Assembly (NCBI GenBank): GCA_020024215.1
Contig: JAHHUC010000064.1
Location: forward strand, 1-9,889
From: Oscillospiraceae bacterium
GTDB lineage: Bacteria > Bacillota > Clostridia > Oscillospirales > Ruminococcaceae
Direction: 5' to 3'
DNA length: 9,889 bases
Below, in pieces: positions 1 through 6,337 of the stretch. Position 1 is the first letter of the stretch. Each line of letters starts with the position of its first letter. The position numbers and the translations under genes are program-made. Under the pieces are notes generated by a model that searched no databases, was not told the origin of the DNA, and worked only from the letters and a program-made list of their open reading frames with translations.

Positions 1-48
1 GATGAGGAATATAAAATAGCTGACACATTATCGGACTTTTTCCAATAG
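1..48 (+). CDS. C-terminal end of an unidentified upstream protein (partial)
   Basis: Frame 1 is open from the window edge for 15 codons and stops at TAG (46-48). The residues, DEEYKIADTLSDFFQ, have an ordinary charged, helix-like composition. The other two forward frames stop almost at once. A weak terminator-like hairpin and then a strong promoter follow, which fits the end of a rightward transcription unit. Too little is present to name the family, and a chance open frame of this length cannot be excluded. Confidence 0.4.
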   Translation, partial: DEEYKIADTLSDFFQ

Positions 49-97
49 CATTTGTAAGAAAAATTTCAAATTCATATCAGATGGTCACACACCCGGC

Positions 98-128
98 AGC
101 AGATCCTTTGGGGAATTACTGCTTTTTT
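98..128 (+). terminator. Weak Rho-independent terminator candidate
   Basis: AGCAG (98-102) can pair with CTGCT (119-123), followed by a run of six T (123-128). TCC and GGA inside the loop add a short inner stem. The stem is short and bulged, so efficiency is doubtful. It lies between the partial gene's stop and the promoter of the LysR gene, where a terminator would be expected. Confidence 0.35.
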
Positions 129-130
129 AA

Positions 131-159
131 TTGAAAGATATATTGCTCTTTGATATAAT
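131..159 (+). promoter_or_regulatory. Sigma-A promoter of the first LysR gene, with overlapping inverted repeat
   Basis: The -35 box TTGAAA (131-136) and the -10 box TATAAT (154-159) are separated by exactly 17 bp. A TG at 151-152 makes an extended -10. Transcription would start near 166, leaving a leader of about 30 nt. GATAT and ATATC (152-156 and 161-165) form an inverted repeat with a 4-bp centre covering the -10 box. A regulator bound there, possibly the LysR protein itself, could block the promoter; that part is inference. Confidence 0.75.
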
Positions 160-194
160 GATATCACATCTTTCCAAGCTATCGAGGTAAACTT

Positions 195-1115
195 ATGGAT
201 ATAAAGCAACTTGAGGTATTTGTAAATGTTGTTAATTTAAAAAGCTTTTCAGCTGCTGCAAAGGCCCTTTATCTCACACAGCCCACCATAAGCGCCCATA
301 TCGTCTCCTTAGAGCAGGAGCTGAACACCAAGCTTCTCATAAGGACCACACGGGAGGTTTATCCTACAAAGGTGGGGCAGCTTCTTTTAAAATATGCAGA
401 GGAGATACTTGCTGTACGCGAAAATGCAATACAGGCTGTCTTGAATTTTGAAACATCAAAAGAGGGAGAAATTTCCATTGCCGCATCTTCAATACCATAC
501 AATTATTTTCTGCCCAAAATAATAAAGGCCTTTTCTGTAAAAAACCCTAAAATTTCCTTCAATATCATAAAGTGTGATTCGGTTTCTGCAATAAAAAAGG
601 TGGAGGAGCAATCTGTTGACATTGGTTTTTCCGGAACCAAAACAAACAGCTCCAAATGTGATTTCAAACCATTTACAGAAGATAAGCTGGTGATAATTGC
701 CCCAAACACACTTTATTATAAAACCAAATTTTCCAACGGCTATTCCATCCAAAAGCTGCTTAAAGAGCCTTTTATCACAAGGGAAAAGGGCTCCGGAACA
801 AGAAAAGAGGCTGAATATCTTTTAAAGGAGGCCGGAATCGACATATCCAAAATCCACATTGTCGATGAGATGAATGACAATCAAAGCATCATCAAGGCTG
901 TCAGTGAAGGCATAGGAGTCGCTGTCATGTCAAATCTGGCTGCACAGGAAACACCTCTCAAAGCACAGATATCTACATTTGAATTTGAAAATATCAGCAG
1001 GACGAGAAAATTCTACATTGTCAAGCATCACCTCTCCCCTCTTTCGCCGTCAGCAGAGGATTTTTGCAGCTTTTCTCAAAAATTTTTCCAGAATTACAGT
1101 AAATTTCCATATTGA
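195..1115 (+). CDS. LysR-family regulator, CysB/selenium-associated type
   Basis: DNA-binding transcriptional regulator of 306 residues, normal LysR length. The winged helix-turn-helix is at residues 3-62, with the recognition region SFSAAAKALYLTQPTISAHI at 17-36. The periplasmic-binding-like effector domain runs from about 90 to the end. Two effector-pocket segments typical of the CysB/CysL/YeiE branch are visible: AASSIPYNYFLP (96-107) and REKGSGTR (196-203). The overall pattern resembles the LysR proteins annotated as selenium-metabolism-associated, but no selenium gene is visible here, so the ligand (sulfur or selenium oxyanion, or a sulfur metabolite) is inference. The ATG start has GAGGT six bases upstream. 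It is transcribed alone from its own promoter, ends at a hairpin terminator, and converges on the YeiH-like gene. The family call is secure; the physiological role is not. Confidence 0.9.
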   Translation: MDIKQLEVFVNVVNLKSFSAAAKALYLTQPTISAHIVSLEQELNTKLLIRTTREVYPTKVGQLLLKYAEEILAVRENAIQAVLNFETSKEGEISIAASSIPYNYFLPKIIKAFSVKNPKISFNIIKCDSVSAIKKVEEQSVDIGFSGTKTNSSKCDFKPFTEDKLVIIAPNTLYYKTKFSNGYSIQKLLKEPFITREKGSGTRKEAEYLLKEAGIDISKIHIVDEMNDNQSIIKAVSEGIGVAVMSNLAAQETPLKAQISTFEFENISRTRKFYIVKHHLSPLSPSAEDFCSFSQKFFQNYSKFPY

Positions 1116-1118
1116 CAA

Positions 1119-1162
1119 GAAGGTCTGCCCCAGAATAGATACTCTGTGACAGACCTTCCTTT
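1119..1162 (+). terminator. Terminator of the first LysR gene, between convergent genes
   Basis: GAAGGTCTG (1119-1127) pairs perfectly with CAGACCTTC (1150-1158), and CAGA/TCTG (1131-1134, 1143-1146) can form an inner stem. CTTTTA follows on the plus strand. On the minus strand the stem is followed by a poor T-tract, so it should work mainly for the rightward LysR gene and only weakly for the oncoming YeiH-like gene, which ends nine bases away. Confidence 0.75.
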
Positions 1163-1166
1163 TATG

Positions 1167-2195
1167 TTAAACTATACCCATAAACCATTCTACTGCAATT
1201 GCCACAATTACAACCAAAAGAGAAATTATGAAGCCGTGAAGCATTGGATTTATTCCTGCTTTTTTCATATCCTTGTAGCTTGTATTAAGTCCTATGGCTC
1301 CAAGTGATGCAACCATCAAAAATTTGCTCAGCTCCTTTGCAAAGGAGGATGCCTCATTTGGGATAAAGCCCAGGCTGTTTACACCGGACAAAAGGACAAA
1401 GAAAAGTATGAACCAGGGAAAAAGGCTAGAGAGCTTGATCTTCTCGCCCATAGTCACTCCCTCTGCTGCCATGCTCTTTTTCTTGAGATGTATGTTTACA
1501 AGTGCAAATATAATTACTGTGGGGATTATCGCCAGTGTTCTGGTCAGCTTTACCATAGTGGCGAAATCTCCTGCCGCCTCGCTGAAAGCATAGCCTGCTG
1601 CCACAACCGAGGAGGTATCATTTACAGCTGTGCCTGCCCACAATCCGTAAGCCATATCAGAAAGCCCCATATATCTGCCCATTATCGGAAAAAGAACTAT
1701 CATGGCCATATCAAAAAGGAATGTTGCCGACATGGCATAGGCAATATCCCTGTCCTCGGCATCAATTACAGGAGCTATTGCTGCTATGGCAGAGCCGCCG
1801 CATATTCCTGTGCCGGCGGAAATGAGATTGGACAGCTTCCAGTTAAGCCCAAGTGCCTTTCCGCAGAAATAGCCTATTCCAAAGCAGGTAAAAAGTGTAA
1901 AGACCATAACCGAAAGTGAAAGCCTTCCGACTGTCAGGATAGTAGTTACATTCAAGGAAGCGCCCAAAAGTATGATTGCAAATTTCAAAACCTTTTTTGC
2001 GGTAAACCTTGCACCCTTATTAAAAATACTTGTCTTGATAAGAGAATTTAAAAACATACCTATAAAAAGCGCTATGACCGAGGCGCCTATGAGATGCACA
2101 GGCATGAGCCCCTCTAAAAATTTTGCACACAGGGCTATTGCCACCGCAAGGCAAAACCCGGGTATCATTTCTTTGATTTCCTTAAATCTTCCCAT
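1167..2195 (-). CDS. YeiH-family (PSE/UPF0324) putative sulfate exporter
   Basis: Polytopic inner-membrane protein of 342 residues with roughly ten hydrophobic segments spread over the whole length. Family hallmarks are GTGICGGSAIAA (128-139), AGTAVNDTSSVVAA (187-200), VKLTRT (215-220) and GLNT (302-305). The family is called 'putative sulfate exporter', but direct transport data are scarce; in enterobacteria yeiH lies next to yeiE, a sulfite-responsive LysR regulator. The same pairing is seen here, with a LysR gene transcribed divergently. A TTG at 2205-2207 would extend the frame by four codons but directly abuts the AGGAG site (2208-2212). The ATG at 2193-2195 is preferred, although its 12-nt spacing is somewhat long. 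The promoter is weak by consensus, which would fit activator-dependent expression. Family sure, substrate unproven. Confidence 0.9.
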   Translation of the reverse strand: MGRFKEIKEMIPGFCLAVAIALCAKFLEGLMPVHLIGASVIALFIGMFLNSLIKTSIFNKGARFTAKKVLKFAIILLGASLNVTTILTVGRLSLSVMVFTLFTCFGIGYFCGKALGLNWKLSNLISAGTGICGGSAIAAIAPVIDAEDRDIAYAMSATFLFDMAMIVLFPIMGRYMGLSDMAYGLWAGTAVNDTSSVVAAGYAFSEAAGDFATMVKLTRTLAIIPTVIIFALVNIHLKKKSMAAEGVTMGEKIKLSSLFPWFILFFVLLSGVNSLGFIPNEASSFAKELSKFLMVASLGAIGLNTSYKDMKKAGINPMLHGFIISLLVVIVAIAVEWFMGIV

Positions 2196-2221
2196 TATTT
2201 TTAACAACTCCTATTTTTTCA

Positions 2222-2250
2222 TTGACATCATATTAACACAATACTACAAT
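2222..2250 (+). promoter_or_regulatory. Sigma-A promoter of the second LysR gene
   Basis: TTGACA (2222-2227) and TACAAT (2245-2250) lie 17 bp apart, a near-consensus pair, placing the start of transcription near 2257. On the opposite strand only a TATGAT-like -10 (2227-2232) without a recognisable -35 is available for the YeiH-like gene. The two promoters would overlap completely. That asymmetry is common for a LysR gene and its divergently transcribed, activated target. Confidence 0.7.
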
Positions 2251-2268
2251 AAATGAAAATAATCATTT
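2251..2268. promoter_or_regulatory. Candidate LysR operator in the divergent intergenic region
   Basis: AAATGA (2251-2256) and TCATTT (2263-2268) form a perfect 6-bp inverted repeat with a 6-bp centre. It sits over the predicted start of the LysR transcript and upstream of the YeiH-like -10, the usual place for an LTTR site that represses its own gene and activates the neighbour. A second, weaker dyad (TTATT/AATAA, 2270-2283) adjoins it. The AT-richness makes chance repeats possible. Confidence 0.45.
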
Positions 2269-2305
2269 GTTATTTATCAATAAGTAATGTTTATGAGGTG
2301 CTTTT

Positions 2306-3151
2306 ATGTCTGATACAAGAATAATAACCTTTCTGACGCTGTGCAGGCTTATGAATTACAGAAAAACTGCTGAAAGCCTTAATATGACACAGCCTGCCGT
2401 AACGCAGCACATACATTATCTGGAGGATGAATACGGCTGCAAGCTGTTTAATTATAACGGCAGGACATTATCTAAAACCGCCCACTGTGAGATGCTTGAA
2501 AAATACAGCCGTTCCATGCTCTACAATGAAAAGGTTTTTAAGGAAGCAATCCTCATGCCAAAGGTACTGAGGATATCGGTCGGAGCCACCAAAACCATCG
2601 GAGACTATGCTGTTGAGGAAAAATTTCTTCCGCTATTAAAAAGGGATGACATAAATCTGGAGCTTATAGTGGATAACACAGAGGCCCTTTTGGAAAAGCT
2701 CAATTCCTTCAGGCTGGACATACTTATGGTGGAGGGCTTTATCGACAAGGAAAACTACGGCTATGAGCTTATAAAAAATGAGGAGCTTATAGGCATATGC
2801 TCCAAAAATCATAAATTTGCAGAAAAATCGGTGAAACTAAAGGATATTCTAAATGAGCATATAATTCTCAGAGAGGAGGGCTCGGGCACAAGGGCGGTGT
2901 TTGAAAATTTTCTCTTTCAAAACGGCTTCGGCATACAAAGCATAAAAAGATATTCCCAGATAAGCAGCTTTAAAATCATTGAAAAAGCAGTGAGTGAAAA
3001 CTGCGGCATCTCCTTTGCATATGAATCTGTTGCAAAAAATTCAAAAAAGCTTTCAGCCTTTAAAATAGAAGGCACCAGCATTATGCATGAATTCAATTTT
3101 GTCTTTTTAAAAAATACGGATGTGGAAAAATATCTTGAGCTTCTGAGGTAA
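2306..3151 (+). CDS. LysR-family regulator divergent from YeiH-like transporter
   Basis: Transcriptional regulator of 281 residues, slightly short for the family. The N-terminal winged helix-turn-helix covers residues 5-60 (recognition region around 17-36, with NMTQPAVTQHIHYLE). The effector domain begins near 87. SVGATKTIGDY (91-101) and REEGSGTR (189-196) match effector-pocket segments of the CysB/CysL/YeiE branch, so a small sulfur oxyanion or sulfur metabolite is a reasonable ligand guess. The ATG has GAGGTG five bases upstream. The gene shares a 110-bp control region with the YeiH-like transporter, the layout seen for yeiE-yeiH in other bacteria, so that transporter is the likely target. 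It is clearly diverged from the LysR protein at 195-1115; the two are not recent duplicates. Family certain, target inferred. Confidence 0.9.
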   Translation: MSDTRIITFLTLCRLMNYRKTAESLNMTQPAVTQHIHYLEDEYGCKLFNYNGRTLSKTAHCEMLEKYSRSMLYNEKVFKEAILMPKVLRISVGATKTIGDYAVEEKFLPLLKRDDINLELIVDNTEALLEKLNSFRLDILMVEGFIDKENYGYELIKNEELIGICSKNHKFAEKSVKLKDILNEHIILREEGSGTRAVFENFLFQNGFGIQSIKRYSQISSFKIIEKAVSENCGISFAYESVAKNSKKLSAFKIEGTSIMHEFNFVFLKNTDVEKYLELLR

Positions 3152-3169
3152 AATGCTCTTTCAGACAGC

Positions 3170-3253
3170 AAAACGGCAGGAAAAATGATATGTCCCCCCT
3201 TTACTTGACACCCTAGTAGTAAAGGAAGGACATATCAAAAATCCGACCGTTTT
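3170..3253. terminator. Long nested hairpin between convergent genes, probable bidirectional terminator
   Basis: Core arms TGATATGTCC (3186-3195) and GGACATATCA (3228-3237) pair perfectly. After a two-base mismatch, CCTTTAC (3198-3204) pairs with GTAAAGG (3219-3225) around a 14-nt loop. Outside the core, GGA/TCC (3179-3181, 3242-3244) and AAAACGG/CCGTTTT (3170-3176, 3247-3253) extend the dyad to 84 bp. T-rich sequence follows on the plus strand (TTTTTTCTTTT from 3250), and T-runs occur on the minus strand. It separates the second LysR gene from the oncoming sigma-factor operon. It is longer and more interrupted than an ordinary terminator, so a repeat-element origin is also possible. Confidence 0.6.
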
Positions 3254-3258
3254 TTCTT

Positions 3259-3600
3259 TTACTCTTTTTTTCTTATAGCTATCAATACTATAAGCTGTAC
3301 AATAAGAGAAATAAAGGTTAGAAATATTATCATGCCAACAGGTGTAAGCGGCTTAAAAAAGCCATACCAGCGCTCTTCTAAAGGAATCTTTACCGCACAC
3401 AAAAAAGAGGCAATAAAGGAAGCTGCGTTCCCCAAAGCCGGCACCAGCAGCTTTTTTCTTATAAAAAAGAAGCGGCTTAAAAGAGAAAGAAACACCATCA
3501 TAAGCACATAGCTTAAAATTGACCCCTTTATAAAATCAACGGCCATTGCCGCATAGGCAAACGGAACAGCGTAAAAAACTGCAAGAATATTTTTCTTCAT
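3259..3600 (-). CDS. Small four-helix membrane protein, last gene of the sigma operon
   Basis: Protein of 113 residues, not recognised. Four hydrophobic stretches are visible at about residues 5-22, 28-47, 52-71 and 88-109, with positive residues (FIRKK at 46-50, RKKE at the C-terminus) between and after them. It is therefore an integral membrane protein with almost no soluble part. The ATG is preceded by a GGGGGG ribosome binding site (3609-3614) that overlaps the stop codon of the gene upstream, 13 bp away, so it is co-transcribed and probably translationally linked. Position at the end of an ECF sigma/anti-sigma operon suggests an envelope-related role, but nothing in the sequence gives a function. 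Confidence 0.75.
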   Translation of the reverse strand: MKKNILAVFYAVPFAYAAMAVDFIKGSILSYVLMMVFLSLLSRFFFIRKKLLVPALGNAASFIASFLCAVKIPLEERWYGFFKPLTPVGMIIFLTFISLIVQLIVLIAIRKKE

Positions 3601-3613
3601 AGCATATGCCCCC

Positions 3614-4432
3614 CTATTTCATATCCGAACTATCATAAAATTCCTTTGTTGCCCTTATTGCCTTGCGTACCCTTTCTATATATCCTTCATCATCTTTTAT
3701 ATCACTGTATAATATTTTTTCTGCCCTTATATCATTATCCGCCCTTTGAGTATCAGAATCCCCTGAAGGCTCCAAAACAAAATCTATGGCATAAAAGGGG
3801 ACATTATTATAATCAAAATATTTTTTAACCTCCAAAAGAATCCGGGCAAATCTTTCTTCTGTTACAACATCATCCTCAATGTATAAAGTGACGATGCCCA
3901 TATCCTTTCCCAATGCCCTCACATCGTATATTTTATCAATTTCAAAATCCAAGCTGTTCATACTATTTTTTGGGAAAAACGGAAAATCATGTTGTCCTTC
4001 CCCGCCTGTAAACAGCTCCCCATATCCTATTTTTACACTAAAAGGAAATGCTGGATTTTCTGTCACATTCTTTACCAAATTCCAATATTCATCAAACACC
4101 CTGCGAACTGTATTGTTTTTTTCCTTTATATGATAATTGTAGGAATCATATTTCAGGCGTCCCCAGCTGTTATAGCCCAGCTTAAAATGCCTGTCCAGAC
4201 TTTTATCACAGACTGCATTGACATAATAGCCGTTTTCCTTGAAGCTGTATCTTATTTCACTGATATAAAAATTTTCATCAGGATATGTTTTTTCAATATA
4301 GGCTTCTGCCGATTTTTTTACAATATATCTTGATAGCGGATTTCCCACCAAAGCATTTGCAAAAAGCACAAGGCCTGCTGTAAGAAACACTGCTGTGACA
4401 AATGCAGCTATTTTACAAAACCTTTTATTCAT
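3614..4432 (-). CDS. YfjL-like membrane-anchored protein, paralogue 1
   Basis: Protein of 272 residues: a short basic N-terminus, one hydrophobic anchor at about residues 8-28, then a hydrophilic domain expected outside the membrane. It is a clear paralogue of the gene just upstream. Shared landmarks are the GNP after the helix (30-32), the A-YIE-TYPDENF block (44-55), a G-YY segment (68-70), NSWGRLKYDSY (88-98), and YDVRALGKDMGI (169-180) followed by an amphipathic helix and a VPFY strand. This pattern matches the Firmicute YfjL-like family, often found after ECF sigma/anti-sigma pairs and of unknown function. The ATG has GGGAGAG about seven bases upstream and lies four nt after the preceding stop, implying coupled translation. 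The acidic C-terminal extension is longer than in the sister protein. A sensor or anti-sigma partner role is a guess. Confidence 0.8.
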   Translation of the reverse strand: MNKRFCKIAAFVTAVFLTAGLVLFANALVGNPLSRYIVKKSAEAYIEKTYPDENFYISEIRYSFKENGYYVNAVCDKSLDRHFKLGYNSWGRLKYDSYNYHIKEKNNTVRRVFDEYWNLVKNVTENPAFPFSVKIGYGELFTGGEGQHDFPFFPKNSMNSLDFEIDKIYDVRALGKDMGIVTLYIEDDVVTEERFARILLEVKKYFDYNNVPFYAIDFVLEPSGDSDTQRADNDIRAEKILYSDIKDDEGYIERVRKAIRATKEFYDSSDMK

Positions 4433-4436
4433 GATT

Positions 4437-5210
4437 TCACTCTCCCTGCCCGATAAAATATTCCTTCATCTCATTTTCCATATTTTCAGAGTCAATCAAG
4501 TCCCTTGGAAATTTATCAATTTTAAGCTCGTCAAAGTTTTTTTCATCTGTGCTTTTAAGAGTTATGCTTATTAAATTAAAGGGACAATTCTTTTTATATA
4601 AATATTCTTTAAGCTCTGACAAAATTTCTCCCATACGCCTTACGCTTACCTCTTCATCACCTATATCCATATAAATGATGCCCTGCCTTTGGCCCAGCTC
4701 TCTTGTATCATATTCCTTATTCGGTATGAGCATAGCTCTCTCTATCTGCCCTTTTATCCTGACCTCATCATACACCAGAGCAAGATCACAGCTTTTTGAC
4801 AAGGTGTCAAAGGACAGCTCCTCAGATATATAGCTATCTAAAAGCAGCGTGTTGTATTCATCTGTCAGGCGATATGCCGTATTCCAGCCCTCTTTTATAT
4901 TGTCATAGGTGGAGTGTCTCACCTTACCCCAATAATTGACATAAACAGAAAAATAATTGTCCGGCTTTTCATTATGCTTAAAATCTGCATAGTAGTATGG
5001 GCCTATAAAATCGAAGCCGAAGTCGGTCATCTCATAATTTTCATTTGGAAAGCTTTCCTCAACATAGCTTCTTGCTGCAATTTTGGCTATAAACCAGGAG
5101 GCCGGATTTCCGATAAATATATACACAGCTCCCAACAGCACAGCCAATATGAATAAAACCAAGCCCCATGCAGTCACACTGCTTATTATGTTCCATGTTT
5201 TTTTATTCAT
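4437..5210 (-). CDS. YfjL-like membrane-anchored protein, paralogue 2
   Basis: Protein of 257 residues with one N-terminal transmembrane helix (about 12-33) and an extracytoplasmic domain. It is homologous along its length to the next gene. Aligned landmarks include GNPASWFIAK (34-43), YVEESFPNENY (49-59), VNYWGKVRHSTYDN (91-104), YDTRELGQRQGI (167-178) and CPFNLISITLKS (209-220). Its start overlaps the anti-sigma stop by four bases (ATGA), and GAGG lies seven bases before the ATG, so translation is coupled. The YfjL-like family assignment comes from the overall pattern and operon position; no catalytic motif is apparent. Retention of two diverged copies in tandem suggests a complex or division of labour rather than simple redundancy, which is inference. 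Confidence 0.8.
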   Translation of the reverse strand: MNKKTWNIISSVTAWGLVLFILAVLLGAVYIFIGNPASWFIAKIAARSYVEESFPNENYEMTDFGFDFIGPYYYADFKHNEKPDNYFSVYVNYWGKVRHSTYDNIKEGWNTAYRLTDEYNTLLLDSYISEELSFDTLSKSCDLALVYDEVRIKGQIERAMLIPNKEYDTRELGQRQGIIYMDIGDEEVSVRRMGEILSELKEYLYKKNCPFNLISITLKSTDEKNFDELKIDKFPRDLIDSENMENEMKEYFIGQGE

Positions 5211-5746
5211 ATCTGATCCTCTTTTTTAAAAGCAAAATGAAACAGCGAAGCTATTAAAATTCCCACAATTGCAAATATACTGTAAATAATTGCCCATAAA
5301 ACTGACATGGATAAAACATCGGCAAAGGAGCCGGCCTCTAACCCCCTTATAATATTTAATATTCCTATGCTCAAGTTTAATGCTGTCAATATTATGGGAA
5401 CTTTAAAAACTGCTCTTGAACCAAAGGCCCCATAGCCCAAGGCTCCTACAATGGGCATTATAAGGCTGTTATAAAACATATCGGCATCATAGCTGAGACT
5501 TAATCCTATAAACATTGCAGCAAACATAAAAAAAACCGAAGAGGCGGACAGCCTGCTTTTTAATTTTAAGAACAGCCTGTTGACATCAGAAATCTGCAAA
5601 ACAACATACTCCCCCAAAAGCTTTCTGCACTCTGAACATTCTGCTGTATGCTCCAGCACCAATCTCTTGCTTTCATCGCTTGCTATATCGTCCTTGACCA
5701 AAGGTATAAGATCCCTCACCACATCACAGCTGAGCTTACTGTCCAT
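5207..5746 (-). CDS. Zinc-finger (zf-HC2) membrane anti-sigma factor
   Basis: Protein of 179 residues expected to hold the co-encoded ECF sigma factor inactive at the membrane. The N-terminal cytoplasmic domain has the ZAS/zf-HC2 metal signature: C7, H33, C37 and C40 (H-x3-C-x2-C). Hydrophobic segments follow at about residues 68-86, 93-108, 114-134 and 148-172, so it is polytopic rather than single-pass. No large extracytoplasmic domain is present; sensing could be done by the helices or by the YfjL-like proteins encoded next. The ATG lies inside the end of the sigma gene (11-bp overlap) with AAGGAGG six bases upstream, securing near-equal production of the pair. Whether release occurs by proteolysis or conformational change cannot be told. 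Confidence 0.88.
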   Translation of the reverse strand: MDSKLSCDVVRDLIPLVKDDIASDESKRLVLEHTAECSECRKLLGEYVVLQISDVNRLFLKLKSRLSASSVFFMFAAMFIGLSLSYDADMFYNSLIMPIVGALGYGAFGSRAVFKVPIILTALNLSIGILNIIRGLEAGSFADVLSMSVLWAIIYSIFAIVGILIASLFHFAFKKEDQI

Positions 5747-6236
5747 AATACCCCTCCTTCTCCAAAATTTCCTTTATTCTGTTTTTAACCCTGAAAAATA
5801 TAACCCTTGCAGAGCTTTCGCTTATTGAAAGCTTAATTGCTATCTCGTGGAAGGAAAAGCCGTTTAGACGCAATATCGCAACATTCCTGTCCCTCTCCTT
5901 TTCCCTCTTCAATATATCTGAGATTTTTGCTTCAAGCTCCTTATAAAGCATATGATTTTCCAGATTTTCACCGCTTTCAATAAACTCTGACAAAAGCTCT
6001 GCTTCAGCCTTCCTTTTATTCTTTCGCAGATAGTTGCACCATCTGTGCCTTGCTATTGAAAACAAGAAGGTCTTTACATCCGAATCCCGTCTGAAGGACC
6101 CTGCCGATTTTAAAAGCTCTAAAAAAACCTCTGCTGTCAAGTCCTCCGAAAGGTGGGAATCATGAGTAAGGCTGTAAAGATACAAATAAACATCTCTGTT
6201 ATAAAGCATGAAAATTTCTTTTATAAGCTTTTCCAT
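5736..6236 (-). CDS. ECF-type RNA polymerase sigma factor
   Basis: Sigma-70 family factor of 166 residues with the two-domain ECF plan. Region 2 spans about residues 8-75: the LYNRDVYLYLYSLTHDSHLS/EDLTAEVFLEL helices, then SFRRDSDVKTFLFSIARHRW and CNYLRKNKRK. Region 4 spans about 104-160, with the helix-turn-helix FSFHEIAIKLSISESSARVIFFRV at 127-150 for -35 recognition. A GTG at 6237-6239 would add one residue but sits only three bases from the GGGGG site. The ATG at 6234-6236 has six-base spacing and is preferred. It is the first gene of a five-gene operon with its anti-sigma factor directly behind. Such factors usually activate their own operon, but I see no clear ECF promoter pair. Regulon unknown. 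Confidence 0.92.
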   Translation of the reverse strand: MEKLIKEIFMLYNRDVYLYLYSLTHDSHLSEDLTAEVFLELLKSAGSFRRDSDVKTFLFSIARHRWCNYLRKNKRKAEAELLSEFIESGENLENHMLYKELEAKISDILKREKERDRNVAILRLNGFSFHEIAIKLSISESSARVIFFRVKNRIKEILEKEGYYGQ

Positions 6237-6259
6237 CACATTCCCCCTTCAATCTATTA

Positions 6260-6286
6260 GTAACCTGAGGTGCTGCTTTTGTTACA
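6260..6286 (-). promoter_or_regulatory. Possible control region of the sigma operon
   Basis: Read on the minus strand, TGTAAC (6286-6281) resembles the -35 'AAC' element of ECF promoters. It forms a dyad with GTTAC (6264-6260), spaced 16 nt. No convincing CGTC-type -10 follows, and a sigma-A reading (TTGTAA, then a TACTAA-like -10 at 18-19 bp) is also poor. This is the only structured sequence between the nagB terminator and the sigma gene, so the promoter should be here. Confidence 0.25.
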
Positions 6287-6304
6287 AAATTTTTTGAGAT
6301 ATAT

Positions 6305-6329
6305 AAAAAAACCGGGAAAATATTCCCGG
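6305..6329 (-). terminator. nagB: Rho-independent terminator of nagB
   Basis: On the minus strand CCGGGAA (6329-6323) pairs with TTCCCGG (6318-6312) around a four-base loop, followed by seven T (6311-6305). Compact, GC-rich and correctly oriented, it lies eight bases beyond the nagB stop. It insulates the sigma operon downstream from nagB transcription. Confidence 0.92.
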
Positions 6330-6337
6330 CATCAAAA

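Noticed and set aside
1488..1919. Plus-strand open frame of 143 codons opposite the YeiH-like gene
   Set aside because: Antisense shadow of a well-conserved membrane protein; composition is rich in Cys, His and Tyr, with no recognisable domain and no proper ribosome binding site.
6305..6329. Hairpin upstream of the sigma operon considered as an attenuator or riboswitch for that operon
   Set aside because: It is a compact terminator eight bases past the nagB stop with a T-run on the same strand; nothing suggests an alternative antiterminator fold.
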